The position numbers were made by a program, and so were the translations under genes. A stretch of 64,000 nt of DNA from Bremia lactucae. Lineage: Eukaryota; Oomycota; Peronosporomycetes; Peronosporales; Peronosporaceae. The notes under the pieces are model-generated. The model did not search any database. It was not told the DNA's origin and saw nothing but the letters and a program-made list of their open reading frames with translations. The DNA lies in assembly GCF_004359215.1 (NCBI RefSeq), contig NC_090621.1, positions 124,001-188,000 on the forward strand, written 5' to 3'. This document shows, piece by piece, positions 9,186-20,162 of this stretch. Every line of letters starts with the position of its first letter. Positions within the stretch are counted from its first letter, which is position 1.

Positions 9186-10430
9186 TCTATTGGTGAGTGT
9201 GGCCGAGCTTTAACGGCCTGTGACTTGTCTGAGATGGTGGTCATTCGACTAACGATTAAGTTAAACTCATCGTCACTTCTTGACGAAGCAGTCGTGGAAG
9301 ACACAAAAGCTGCCTTTTGTGCGCGGAGTGAATCATCGATCCTTCGATATCAATTGGATCCATCTATGTCTTGATTAAGGTATCCCAAGATGCGGTAGGT
9401 ACCAATTCACCATCTGTTTAACCCCCGGATAGAGGTGTCCGTCATGAAATTGACTTGGTCCCTGTAACAAACTACTTTGTCACACGACAATGGCCTTTAC
9501 CAAAGGAACAGTGTGAAGTCATTGACGATTTTTTTCGTGCTAAGCACGAGGCTAGAATGGCACGAGAGACCAAATCTCCCCATTGGACACCGACATTTGT
9601 GTGAAAAAGCCAAATGGCGCATCGTACATGCATATGATAAGCTTAATGCTGCCACTATACCAGCACAACTCCCATTTTCTAACAAGGGTATTCTTTAGAA
9701 GAATATGATGGGATGTACACTGTATACTGCACTTTACCTAGTCGATGGTTATTACCAACTGCTCGTGCGAGCTAGAGTTTTCCCCCTTACAGTGGTTAGC
9801 ACCCCAAGAGATATGCAGTGGGAGTTGTCAGTTATGCAACAAGGGCTTTCCAACGCCCTGGCAACATATAGTCGTCAGTGACGCAACTGTTCCGCCCTTA
9901 TCGAGGTTATGCACAGACTTATTTTGATGATATTTTTGTCCACAGTCGTGCGGGGCAGGTTCACTTTGATGTGTAAAACCATATAGATCATTCGCGAGCA
10001 AAGCTCGAGTATATACGCACAAATAAATTGTATGCCGATGCATCTAAATGCATTTTTGGCGGAAAACAAAATCGTTTTTTAGGATGCTTCATTGGGAAGC
10101 GAGGCCTTAGAGCGGACCCCGCTAAGATAAAGCCATAGTAGATTGGCCGGTTTCCGCTGAGGTAAAAGCCATAATAGATTGGCCGGTTCCCGCTATTTAA
10201 AAACCATAATAGATTGGCCGGTTCCTAAAAACCAAAGGATTTTGCGTAAGTGGTTGGGTCTCGCCAACTACTCACAAAAATATAGCGGAAATTACGCTGA
10301 TATGGCTAGGTTATTATCTAATTTTCTTAAAAGGATACAGAATGGAGCTAGACAAGTACAGGACATAATGTTTTAAAGCCGTCAATGATAGTTTTATCCA
10401 TGCTTCGATTCTGGTACTGCCACATCCAAA
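9186..10430 (+). pseudogene. E3 gypsy linker and reverse transcriptase
   Basis: Plus-strand Ty3/gypsy RT. The order is: linker; DRGVRHEIDLVP near 9425-9460; RT start with PLPKEQCEVIDDFFRAKHEA (9495-9560) and KPNGAWRIVHAYDKLNA in a neighbouring frame; the template-grip region; and the catalytic motif as YFDDIFVHSR at about 9918-9950. It closes with FLGCFIGKRGLRADPAK before the RNase H connection. Catalytic aspartates are retained, but at least five stops and frameshifts make it non-functional. It is followed in order by RNase H and integrase of the same element. Confidence 0.75.
10131..10228 (+). repeat. threefold tandem repeat inside E3 RT
   Basis: The unit AGCCATAATAGATTGGCCGG plus about 16 more bases occurs three times in a row, at 10131, 10167 and 10202, with small differences. 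It duplicates the DWPVP word that normally occurs once between RT and RNase H. It looks like local replication slippage after the element lost function. Confidence 0.75.
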
Positions 10431-10900
10431 TTTGATTTTCAGTGTCGTCTGTGACGCTTCGGAATTTTGCCATTTGCAGTGCTCTGTTACAAACAGATGT
10501 TGATGGGCAGGAACGTGGTATTGCGTTCGAGTCTAGACAGCTTAAAGTTGCGGAAAAGAACTACCCAGTTCATGACTAAGAATAACTTGCTATAAAGTAT
10601 GCTCTCTTCAAATTCAGAGTTCATCTGCTCATCTCTAAGCCGTTTGTGATATATGCAGATCACGCATCATTACGCACGGCGACTAAGTCGCCCCATCTTC
10701 TCACGGAGAATGGCCCGATGGCTATCCTTTTTCGCGGAATACAACTCCGAGGTGAAGTATAAGCCAGGCAAGCAGAATACTTTGGCCGATGCATATCACG
10801 CAGGCCGAATTATGAGCTTTCTCATTTAGCGACTATCTCGTCGCCTAGCTCTGATCTAATCCGTTCCGCTTACGCCAAGGATGAACAGTGTGTAGCTCTT
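10431..10900 (+). pseudogene. E3 gypsy RNase H domain
   Basis: The plus strand shows the Ty3/gypsy RNase H order: VVCDASEF (catalytic Asp), GIAFESRQLKVAEKNYPVHD, AIKYALFKFRVHLL, FVIYADHASLR, and the connection ADA near 10785. A stop follows PVHD, and other frame changes are present, so it is inactive. Confidence 0.7.
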
Positions 10901-11890
10901 CTACAAGCTATAAAGAGCACTGAATCGGGCTTTCAATTTGTCGGCACGTTTGCGTGCAATGTTACATCGATTTTTTTATCAATAGCGACCTGTTGCTTTA
11001 TTGCACAGACATCGCGGACCCTCCTCGTGTCGTTGTACGTAATGATAAGGATTTGGAAAGCCGAATCCTTTACGAGGCACACGATACTGTCCTTGGTTTA
11101 TATCTCGGAAGAGAAAAAAACGACATCTTTTTTGCCAGATTTATTGGTGGCCCACACTTTACAAATGTGTCAGCACAAACGTTCGCACATGCGAAACTTG
11201 CCAGCGGTCAAAACCCTAGGCGAATGCTGCTGCACCACTGGCAAGTCAGCCCGTACCCACCAGTTGTTGGGCTTCATTAGTATGGATTTTGTTTACGGCT
11301 TACCGAAAGATTTCGGCCGTTAACACCGGCATAATGGTCTTTGTTGACCGATTGGGCAAAATGGCTTACTTAGCGGCTGTGCCGGATTCCATCGATGGTG
11401 AAAGTACAGCAAGGCTGTTTTTTGATCGCGTGTTTCGCAAACACAGTTTGCCAGTGGCAATTGCTTCCGGTCGGGACCCCCATTTCACGGGTAAAATTTG
11501 GAAATCTATTTTCCGAGTGCTTGGCACCAGATTGGATATATCCACAGCGGATCATCAGCAGACCAATGGTCTAATTGAACGTGTCAATCGCGTCATTGAA
11601 GACGTTTCACGGAGTGTATGTGCTCAGACACCAAAGCGCTAGTTCTCAATTTTCTTAGTGGTAGAGTTTGCGTTCAATAACCCTGTCCATGTCTCTACAG
11701 GCTACACTTCATTCTATGTCAACGGTTTCACCCATCGACCCGGTCCGTTAAGGATACCATTCCGTGGTTCAGGGCAAGGTGGGGGAGAATTAGCCAATAG
11801 GCTTGCTGATATCAGCTTTGTTACCATTCGTACAAGTATACGGGTTTCTCGCGACGCGATTGGCTGAAATCCAGTACAAACAAAAATAAC
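10901..11890 (+). pseudogene. E3 gypsy integrase
   Basis: DDE integrase of Ty3/gypsy type. The zinc-binding N-terminus is degenerate (EAHDTVLGLYLGREK, with several Cys lost). The catalytic core is better kept at 11335-11640: FVDRLGKMAYLAAVP (first D), SGRDPHFTGKIW (second D) and TNGLIERVNRVIEDV (E). Next comes VEFAFNNPVHVSTGYTSFYVNG at 11658-11725. Stops and frameshifts occur between the blocks. In an intact element this would insert cDNA into the genome. Confidence 0.75.
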
Positions 11891-12530
11891 AAGCATATGC
11901 CAAAGGAAGAAGCTGTATTAATTCTTATGCGGTCGGATACCGAGTTTTATCAAACGCTAACAATCTACCTACTGTGCGGTTTCCGCGGTCTTCACGACCA
12001 AATCGCGCCCGCGCTTTATTGGACAATAAACGGTCGTGACCGAGAAGGGCCTAGCTTACACGCTACACCTTCAACCAAGCTGTGAGCACACCCAGCGCTC
12101 TACGTTGGCTTGCTTAAGCCATATCGGAACCCTTCCCATGTGGACTTGAAGGCGCTTGCGCCGAAAAAGAGGGCCGCAGCGTAGACTGCTGCATCTTTAC
12201 CAGAATGTCCAGCTAACCCTCTAAAGAGGTTACTGACGTCCAGCATTGAAATTCGGTTATGAACCGCCTCAAAAGAACCCTCAACCCGAGCAAGGCCCTC
12301 GCGAAGAAGTTGCACCTCGTGCTTTGGAGCAAAAAACGCTTCCGTCGAGATTTCGGCCCCCTCTTGCGCTGCTTGACGCGCGAGGGAACCTTCAATTTCG
12401 CGTAGAGAAACTTTCAAAGTGACGCTCTTCGAAAGGGTCAATACCAGTATCTGGTGAAGTGACTGGGTACCTCTTTTCTGAAAACTCTTGAGAGTTTGAG
12501 GTACCTCTTCGGCATGATTGTCGGTACGCC
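11891..12530 (+). pseudogene. E3 integrase C-terminus and chromodomain remnant
   Basis: The integrase tail ends in LLKPYRNPSHVDLKALAP (12110-12160). A spacer follows, then a chromodomain-like word GQYQYLVK*LG at 12430-12465, where the aromatic-cage Trp codon TGG has become TGA. Chromodomains steer chromoviral integrases to particular chromatin marks. The same domain is seen in E7 and E10. A minus-strand frame of 113 codons over the same DNA (12100-12441) is regarded as a shadow. Confidence 0.6.
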
Positions 12531-12559
12531 GCTGTCGTTTTTATGCGCCAAGCTCAGGG

Positions 12560-13440
12560 TCAACTCGCGTCAAACAACGCTTCCCACCACTAAAAGTAGG
12601 AATAGGTGGATCTATAGCGTCAGTACGGCTTCGTTTTACGGTTGCACGGTCAACCGAACACTGCAATATTGGCTAGACGTATCCTCGTTTTGTGGCATAA
12701 ACGTCAAATATAACTGTCCTTCGGCCTTAATCTTGGCGAAATCGAAGCGAAGCTTTCGTTTCAAACGAAAATCAGACACATCCACAGACTCCTTACCATT
12801 TCAAATATTTCGGAGGCAGCGGGCCCGATGTACCCAGTTCTCAAACGAAGCGTCGTTTTTACTTTTAGATTCACAACGATCGGAATCTCCCTCATTGGCA
12901 TCACCGAAGCCCCACGGGTCTGAGCACACAAACGCATCAGATACTGACTTCGCGTCATTACCTTTGGCATAAGTTATCGCTCATGAAGACCGTCGCGAGC
13001 AGCGAGCTCCTCCAGCGTATTCGCTGTGGGAGCGGAGATCCAGATGGCAAAACTGTGACCCGTGATCTCTTTGAGATACTCTTCCACACTAAGTGGATCG
13101 AATCGGTATTCACTGTGAGCTTTAGCTTTCCCTAGCTCTGCTGCTCGACGAGAGCTTGTTTCTTTATGAGGATTGCCCGCTCTTGCTCTACATCAACCGG
13201 ATTAATGTTAATGTTAGACTCAGGGTCCTGTGTCCTGCGCAATGCAGTTAATACATCGGCGGCACCACAATGTAAGAACGAATTCGTGGCCGCCGACGTT
13301 CGTCTGGAGGAGAAGGCGTCTACGAGCAACGCTCTTTTTCTTTATCCTCGGATAGAGTGTGACTTTCATAGTTCACCATTCCCTTATCGACAAGGAAAAT
13401 GCTAAGAGTCTGTGACACAGGCTGAATTGTCATGGGACAA
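12560..13440 (-). other. E3 region between chromodomain and 3' LTR, with degenerate antisense frames
   Basis: No sense coding function is recognised. On the minus strand, starting about 100 bp inside the 3' LTR, patches such as GMVNYESHTLSEDKEKERCS, NPVDVEQERAILIKK and YAKGNDAKSVSDAFVCSDPW appear in changing frames. The position matches the antisense ORFs of E4 and E10, but no sequence similarity to them was seen. It may be a relic of the same kind of gene. Confidence 0.3.
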
Positions 13441-13530
13441 AAGAATGCAAAACAACCAACCGGTTTGCTATTTATGTTCCAACCTCAAAGAGGAAATGAA
13501 CCGAATGTTGTCAATCGGTGTCAACAGTCT

Positions 13531-13539
13531 GAAGAGGGG
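13531..13539 (+). promoter_or_regulatory. polypurine tract of E3
   Basis: Purine run GAAGAGGGGGG directly before the LTR start (TAATGGGGCA). This is the expected second-strand priming site and shows that LTR-C is the 3' LTR of the plus-strand element E3. Confidence 0.6.
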
Positions 13540-14010
13540 GGTAATGGGGCACACATCGATTGGAGAACCGTTGTCTGGTACATTTACTTGATGAGTAAAA
13601 TACCCATTTTTTATCCTCTTAAAAATATAAAATTACTAAATATCATTATAATTGGTAACATATGTGGCAGCCGCCAGATAAAATCTATTCTAAATTAGCT
13701 AGGGAAAGGCTTTTAGATTTAAATATTTAAATATAGTGCATTTCTCCTTTTGATCTTTACGCATCAAGTGCCCTCCCAAGGCTTGCGCATTGATCTGTGA
13801 GTCAGAAGCCTTTCTAAGGTACGTATTCTCGGCACTAGTTGCCATTTGGTTCTACGAATCCCTAAATCCCTTTAACCAGGACTTATTAAGCTTTAATAAC
13901 ATGTACGACGCCTTGAATCTAAAAAAAGCGCACCAGTCTTGTAGAACTAAGAAAACGTTTGGAGTCTTTAAGTCTTCATCTGACTTAAGGAGCGAGGTAA
14001 CTCCGCTACA
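13540..14010 (+). repeat. LTR-C (3' LTR of E3)
   Basis: About 471 bp, from TAATGGGGCACACATCG to AACTCCGCTACA. It matches, inverted, 29743-30236 and the interrupted copy at 47944-48863. It contains the CGCCAGAT stem half of the LTR-C hairpin near 13670 and ends in CA. The initial TG appears mutated to GG. Confidence 0.7.
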
Positions 14011-14657
14011 GCAATCTTCATTACTTTCTTCGTAAATTAATGTAGCTTTGTACTACCATTTAGTTTCGCCGATTCGCGCGTTAGCTGCGGTTGGCGAAGT
14101 TGATTTAGGTTCAAATCAACGTATGAACACATCTGTCGCAATGCATGACTAAATTTGAAATGTTAAGGTAAATGATTAGAATATGATAATTTCAGGCAGC
14201 CGCTATAGCCACACACACCTTTGGGCTTTTACCGAATCAAGCTGGTATCACCCCCCCCCCGCAAATTCCACTCGCAACAAAAAGTGTTGTCATAATCTGT
14301 ATTCTTTAATTCGATTACATCTAACGCAATGTCAACGTGCGAACTTTATCAACCAAAAGAAAAATGTTACTCGGCGAAACAAATCTTCCCAGGTTTGTTT
14401 ATGCCTGTCATACTGTGCAATCGCTCACAATGAGCCTGACGACTATATTAATGCCTACCAGAAATCAAGTTGATCAGGACAGGCCTCGTGGATCATCCAG
14501 AAGGAGAAAAGATGTATCCGCGGACACAACTGCACGCGCAAAATGCAACATTTAATTCAGCAATACTGGAAGAGGCACGGGGATCTACGAACCTTACCAA
14601 AGATCGGCTATTATACCCAAGGAGGTCGCGCGAATTATGCAGCATCGCGGCAAGTAC
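14011..14657. other. unassigned region
   Basis: About 650 bp between LTR-C and the next LTR. It has a run of ten C at about 14250. Plus-strand frames at 14183-14670 are short and overlap one another, and none has a domain I recognise. Presumably it is old repeat or single-copy spacer DNA. Confidence 0.3.
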
Positions 14658-15166
14658 TGTAAAGGGCTAAAGTTGCATTATGTTATACATCCCCGTTAAG
14701 TACACTTTATGTACTTAACGGGATGGCTAATTACTTCATGTGAAATACTTAGACCTGTGGTCCACAAAGTGATGTGTATAGTGCACATAGGCGTGTTCAT
14801 ATTGGAGGAAATACGGCTTGCGTCATCTAAGATACAAGGTATTCAGAATATTACGCTCGCTATGTAGAAATGCGCATGTGCAGCGATGGCATCAATTAAT
14901 TAGTTAGCATTGTTTATAGTTGAATATTTATTAAGATATAAATCAGTCTTACAACTACTTTCTAGTTAACAAGTGCGCACGTAAAACCGTATTGCCGCTT
15001 TCCTGACGACACTCATACTAAGGTACATAGTTCGTTTGGCGTGGTCGCTTAGGCGCCCACCAATGACCTCACTGCACGTGACGGAAGACAGTCAGACCGC
15101 TTCCTTACTGTGCTTAAAGGTATGTGCTGAAGTAGAGCGTGGCTGCTATAGAAGCGCCCGCATACA
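14658..15166 (+). repeat. 5' LTR of E4 (diverged LTR-A)
   Basis: 509 bp, TGTAAAGGGCTAAAG to CGCATACA. It is clearly related to the 553-bp LTR-A but with many substitutions and small deletions. Shared blocks are the start, the AAGTACAC...GTACTTAACGGGATGG inverted pair, and the final GGTCGCTTAGGCGCCCACC to GTGGCTGC stretch. Confidence 0.7.
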
Positions 15167-15186
15167 CTTGGTAGTACCAGTAGGCC
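15167..15186 (+). promoter_or_regulatory. primer-binding site of E4
   Basis: CTTGGTAGTACCAGTAGG follows the LTR end directly. It shares TGGTAG with the other PBSs in the window, though the following bases differ. An initiator Met-tRNA primer is plausible (inference). Confidence 0.5.
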
Positions 15187-15189
15187 ATC

Positions 15190-16140
15190 CCATATCCCGT
15201 ATTTCTGAGCGATATAGATAGGATGAGCCTCAATATCGATCAGGCTCATATTCCACACTCTCCAAGCAGTATCGGGAGGTGGCAGAGCACTTGGCGTAGG
15301 GACTTGGTAAGCAAGCCCTGGCCAGGCTCTTAATTAGTTCTCTTGAGCAACATGCTGCTCAGTTGGAGCAGTTTGAGGCGTCCGTGCCCGTCCAAGTTCG
15401 ATGGATCTGCAGCGCACGCGATGGTAAAATGGCTGTTGGCCGTGGAGCACGAAGTGTGGCGCGGCTCATCTAGGACGCCACCTTAATGGTGTCGTACACC
15501 ATTTCGCATTTGCGCGTAATGGCGTCAGAGTGAGCATACTCGGCTTTTTTGGCGGACACTAAGGCGTTCCCTTCATGGGATATCTTAAAAGACAAAGATT
15601 CGCGCCATGTATCAGCCGCTGAACAACAAAGTGTTGCTTCAGGCGATATCCTTTGGAGCACGACAGGCAAGCCGTCCCTGCAAGATGATGTGCAGGAGAT
15701 GCGCTCGCTGCCGGCGTCCATTACTGTAGGTCCGATATTGGAACACATTAAGGTGACCATGTTCATGAACAGACTGTTGGACGGCCCATCCCGACGTGCC
15801 TTTTTCGAAAGTACCGTCGACGATGAAAACGGCAATCCAAACTACCTTAGTTGAGGAACAATGATTCAACAGGTCCTTGGTGACAGCTTGGTATAAGGCG
15901 TCGGCCGATAGGCTGGAGCCACTCCTATGGAGTTAGGCAATGCAGACGTTGTCTTTTACAAATGCGGCAAGCGCGGCCATATGATGGCTCGCTGCTATGC
16001 CAGGGTCCCTGCTGGGGCGAAGACGCCCAGCAAGAGGTCTCCCTACCCAAAGGGCGATGACAAGAACCAGCGTGCGAGACGTATGAGTTCTGCATCGACC
16101 ACTGAGAGGTCATATAAATTAGGAGCGCTGTAGGGGCGGG
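15190..16140 (+). pseudogene. E4 gypsy gag
   Basis: Plus-strand gag, related to the minus-strand gag of E8. Blocks in order: EHAAQLEQFEASV; a capsid-like part with KAFPSWDILK; LQDDVQEMRSLPASITVGP (15681-15735); and a zinc knuckle KCGKRGHMMARC at about 15957-16000. In the knuckle the first Cys of CX2CX4HX4C is changed to Phe (E8 has VCFKCGKRGH). Several stops, for example at 15851, make it non-coding. Confidence 0.7.
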
Positions 16141-16199
16141 ATGCCCTACTGACGCGGACTCTGAAGCTACCCCTAAGTTCAAAGTTGTGGAACAAATGG

Positions 16200-16680
16200 G
16201 TAGCATAGTCCCTGACGTCTCGAAATTTTGGACCTCAACCCTGCTGGTCTATAGCGCTCATGTAAGAGATTTTGATCGGGCGATGACCCTCCTAGGGGAT
16301 AGGGTGCATCACAAAATTTTGTGAGCCTCGCGGCTCTAAGAAAGAGACCGCCGATGTTTTAGTCGCTTTGCCAGGATGGCAAGCGAGATGAGGCGACCGT
16401 TCGTTTAGCAAACGGCGCGCTCGTAAGATCAGAGGAGGTTCAGGTAGAACTCGCCTTCAGCTTTAGTGACTTCTCTTGTAAAGAGAAGTACACAGTGCTA
16501 GGTATGGAGAGTTCGTATGACCTCATCCTAGGCATGCCATGGTTGGCAAAGTACCAACCATGGAAAGACTGGCGTGCACGCATAGTTGCGAATTCTACGC
16601 AGGACACCTGCAAGGATGTGCATCTGCGAAAGGCGTATGCAACTGATATCGTGTCAAGCACAGTTGAGGGTGCGTAGACG
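16200..16680 (+). pseudogene. E4 gypsy protease
   Basis: This region corresponds to the E8 protease (58139-57600). The DSGA active site is lost to stops and frame changes near 16290. The later part is clear at 16440-16670: VQVELAFSFSDFSCKEKY, MESSYDLILGMPWLAKYQPW. Inactive. Confidence 0.65.
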
Positions 16681-17330
16681 GAATGTCAAACGTCACCACT
16701 ACCTACCAGCCTGTGGAGACTAGGGCAGTAAAAAGGACGATGACAAGTAGTCATGCGTCCCAAAGTCCTGCATAGATTCAAGAGCCTGTGGCAGGAGATG
16801 GAGAGCTGACCGTAAGTCAAGCGTTGCATGTATTGGCACACTGCCTAGAGCCTGGTGCGGTTGGAAGGGGTGCGTTAGCCAGGAGTGCAACAACACCCGC
16901 TTCCCAGTCAAAGTCGTGGTGACTCAAAAAGCCTGATTAATAAGGACGATCAAAGGCATGTCAAAATGAGCGACCTTTGTGATCAAAGAGGACGGGCCTT
17001 CGAACGAGGTGTTCGAGGTCTTTGAAGATAAAACGACGAAGGCATCCTCAGTTGTGGTTTTTTATCACGTCATAAGTCTGCCGAGGAGATAGTAAAACTC
17101 CCGGTGATGCTGTGGGATCTGATTCTTGCCGAACTTAAGGAAGGGAAGATCCACAAAGTAGTCGCACCAGTCACATAAGAAAACTTGGTGGAATTTTCTG
17201 TCGTCCACATTATGCGAAAGCATTTTGGAGACAGACAAAGAAATCGATTCGCTGCTCAAGGCTTGGATGCCATAAACGACAGCCCATTTTATTAAATTCC
17301 TTGAAAACATCGTGATGTGTCCCACAAGAA
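16681..17330 (+). pseudogene. E4 protease-RT linker
   Basis: Proline/serine/histidine-rich linker with two imperfect copies of a 23-residue unit (TMTSSHAS..PA..QEPVA, then ..LEPGAVGRG), also present in E8. It is followed by KSAEEIVKLPVMLWDLILAELKEG and the pre-RT acidic segment. Multiple stops. The minus-strand frames here are shadows. Confidence 0.5.
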
Positions 17331-17770
17331 GTGCCGAGCCGCCTACCGGCCGATAGGGGCTTCGGGTACGAAATTGATTTGGAACCTGGCAATCATGCAA
17401 AAAGACGACGATGCAAGCATTTTTTAATCCGCAGCGCAATCATGGAAAAGGATGACGAAGGCATTGACCGTGTTATCTCTTATCAGTCCCGGCTTTTAAA
17501 AGCCGCGGAACTTAATTACCCTGTGCATGACAAAGAGCTACTTCTAATAAAGTGTGCTTGTCAAATTTCGTGTGCATCTATTGGGCACCGAACCATTGTG
17601 GTTTATACGAATCACGCATCACTGCGGGCCGCAAAAAAAGTCACCGCACCTCTCGCTTAAAATGACATGATATCTCAAATTCTACTTTGATTTTAATTTC
17701 AAAGTTGAGTATAAGCCGGGTAAGTCAAATGTCTTGGTTGACGCGTTATCGCAGACCAGACTTTGAGGCA
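17331..17770 (+). pseudogene. E4 RNase H fused directly to the RT leader (RT core deleted)
   Basis: The open frame at 17331-17660 starts with LPADRGFGYEIDLEPG, the segment just before RT in relatives (compare 9425-9460). After a few residues it continues with RVISYQSRLLKAAELNYPVHDKELL, which is RNase H. The whole RT core, about 230 codons in relatives, is absent. RNase H continues with TNHASLRAAKK and, after a frame change, EYKPGKSNVLVDALSQTR at about 17710-17765. Confidence 0.75.
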
Positions 17771-17879
17771 AGACACCGGATAGTGTTTCTTATGCTAAGG
17801 CACAAGTTGAGTCGTCAACGTTGGCAGCCATGAAGGCATACCACGTGACGAGCTCATTAGCCTCTAAAATAAACGAAAG

Positions 17880-18900
17880 CTATAGTCAGGACGACCATTG
17901 TCGCCTGCTGTTGGATCATTTTGTGAACGAAAAATTATCCTTCCGTCGCCCCTAAAGCTAAGCTAAATCGCTTTAGCTACAGCGACGGCCTGTTATGGTA
18001 TCAGCTGTCACCTTGTGATCCCTTGAGAATCTATGTACAAATCTCAAGTTGATGATCCTTCACAAGCTCCATGATGCACCATCTAGTGGGCATTTGGGCT
18101 GTCAAAAGACTGTAAGAGGAATTTTGGTGGCCACACCTATCTAGATGGGTGGCCAACTTTATTCGCTCTTGCGAACAGTGTCAGCGCATTAAGCCTGCAC
18201 CTCCAGCAGTGCGTCACTGAAAATGGAAAGGTTTTCATGTCGTGACAGCTGAAGCCACTTTCGATTTTAACGGACTGTTGGAAGTCAGTAAGTTTGGACT
18301 TCATGTTTGGCATGCCGCCCGATCTTAAGAATCGGACGAGGCTCGTCGTCTTTGTAGACATACTAGCCCCGTCCGAATCTTAAGCAAAATGATGCATTTA
18401 GCACCATGTAAAATATCGATCACAGACAAGGAGCCAGCTGTCTTGTCCCTGGTTCATGTATACCGATTACACAGGATGCCCGATTCCATAGTATCGGACC
18501 GGGATTCACTTTTACGTCTGGATTCTGGCGACAAAAATTTATACCGCTAGGTAGCAAGCTCCACATGTCGACCGCAGATCATCACCAGACCGATGGCCAA
18601 ACAGAACATGTCAATCGGGTCTTGGCGGATGTCTTACGCACGATAGCAATACCCAAAGAATGGAGCAAACAATCCCCCTTGGTGGAGTTCGCTATCAATA
18701 ACAGTGTTCACGCCAGTACGGGTGAGACACCGTTTTATATTAACGGACTGCGCCATCCTCAGACGCCAGTCTCGTTTGTGCGAAGCCCGAGTCGTAGTGG
18801 GGGAGGGCCCCTCACAATGCTCGGTGCGAAAGAGGGACAATTTTCGTCATTATGACGAAGGCCCGCGATCAACGACAGAAACTTTCCCTAGTGACTCTGC
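17880..18900 (+). pseudogene. E4 gypsy integrase
   Basis: The zinc-binding N-terminus is partly kept (LHDAPSSGHLGCQKT, RSCEQCQR). The core shows FVD near 18350, VSDRDS near 18500, and STADHHQTDGQTEHVNRVL at 18568-18625 with the catalytic Glu. FAINNSVHASTGETPFYING follows at 18690-18745. Stops at several sites inactivate it. The chromodomain expected after it is missing. Confidence 0.75.
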
Positions 18901-19187
18901 CAATTTAGCATAGCAGGGTCAATAAAATTACGTAGGAGCGGCGTGATGAGAAGAAATAGGAGTTCCAGTACCGCACATGATTTCTTCTACACATAAACGA
19001 TAAAGTTAATCCGCTGCGACCAATGTTTCGCCACGTCTCAATGTGGCTAACAGCGGCGCAGTAATTTCGCTTCGTATTGGTATGTTGATTGCTTTAAATG
19101 CAATACGACCGGGATCGGGAAACACGACCAAGCGATTTTTCCTGAGCCGTCCATGAATTGTAGATGTCATATTGATTATGAACAAGC

Positions 19188-19494
19188 GCGCTATTGGAGC
19201 GACGCACTAGTTCCATCTGAATTAGGCCATTCGGATGGAGGTGGCATCGGTGGTATGTCACCAGTCACAGCCGCGTTCGATACGGCTATATTGTGACACC
19301 GACTGTACACAATCAGGTGCCGTCATAATTATTGTCGGCATTTAGAGAGCGCGCTATCAGAGCGACGCACCAGTATTATCGAAATATGGCCATTCGGATG
19401 GAGGTGGCATCGGTGGTATGCCACTAGTCACATAGCTGCGTTCGATACGGCTATAGTGTGACACCGACTGGACACGTTCACGTGCCGTCGATGG
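19188..19494. repeat. twofold tandem repeat of about 155 bp
   Basis: Unit 1 at about 19188-19342 and unit 2 at about 19345-19494. Both contain GCGCGCTAT, a GAGCGACGCAC word, CATTCGGATGGAGGTGGCAT and TTCGATACGGCTATA. The duplication lies in the C-terminal part of the minus-strand ORF described next. Copies at 51900-52060 and 55880-55970 have one unit. Confidence 0.75.
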
Positions 19495-20005
19495 AGCTTT
19501 ACGCTCAGGCTCTGCTGCGTCAGACCCATTGTGCATGATGGTCTGAATAGTGGGTGTTGTGGTTCTACCGACCTTTGTGGGCAGCGCTCACATGAATGGT
19601 CGCTGCGCTAGCTAGCGTAGACGACGCGATAGTTGCTTTGTTGACGTTGGGCAAGTTGGTCTTCGTAACGCTAGACATCTCTATGTTAGGAGCATCGCGT
19701 GAAGTTTGGATGGACAATAAAGCGTCATTATCCTTCCACATTAGCTTGCTGCGCTCATCACTACTAAGAGGTGATGGCATCGGTGTCGCCTCATTGTCGT
19801 CAACAATTTAGCGAGCGATCTACATCCTCACTGCGCAAGTGAGATAGATCGTTCAGCTTCGTAAACAGAGCGACAGCAGCATCTGTTTGCGCGTTAACGG
19901 TGGCAACAGGCGCCTGCTGCGTTTTATCGCTGTGCGTGCGTTCGTGCGTGCTTGTGTGAGTGTATTAGCAGACGACTCATCAGCTCTGCTCATTTTAGGT
20001 GGCAT
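19190..20005 (-). pseudogene. E4 antisense ORF (MPPK family), degenerate
   Basis: Minus-strand frame opening with ATG at 20005 (MPPKMS...), 158 bp inside the 3' LTR and reading back toward the integrase. A conserved block MPSPLSSDERSKLMWKDNDA to NKATIASSTLASAATIHVSA is open at 19565-19780. Related blocks occur on the plus strand at 51650-51896 and 55377-55990. Stops interrupt the frame elsewhere. The function is unknown: no catalytic motif or zinc finger is seen, and composition is Ser/Thr/Ala/Pro-rich. It could be an accessory antisense gene of this gypsy lineage or the gag of a nested element. Confidence 0.5.
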
Positions 20006-20148
20006 GACAAGCGCCATGTGATGTCACACGGGTAGGTGCACACTGTTCGCTAAAGGGGTGGTTGAGTGGACTAAAGCAGCCCGACGTAAGCGGCTCGATG
20101 TCCCTCTTTCATCCTGTTGACGATTTAACAAAATACAAAATACGCTCC

Positions 20149-20162
20149 TAAAGAGGTGGTGG
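20149..20162 (+). promoter_or_regulatory. polypurine tract of E4
   Basis: TAAAGAGGTGGTGG lies directly before TGTAACGGC, the start of the 3' LTR. This is the normal place for second-strand priming and confirms plus-strand orientation. Confidence 0.65.

Noticed and set aside
12100..12441. Minus-strand 113-codon frame
   Set aside because: Antisense to the E3 integrase C-terminal linker; no similarity, and the sense strand shows conserved words.
14183..14670. Overlapping plus-strand frames of 66-96 codons
   Set aside because: No recognisable motif, mutually overlapping, and flanked by LTRs.
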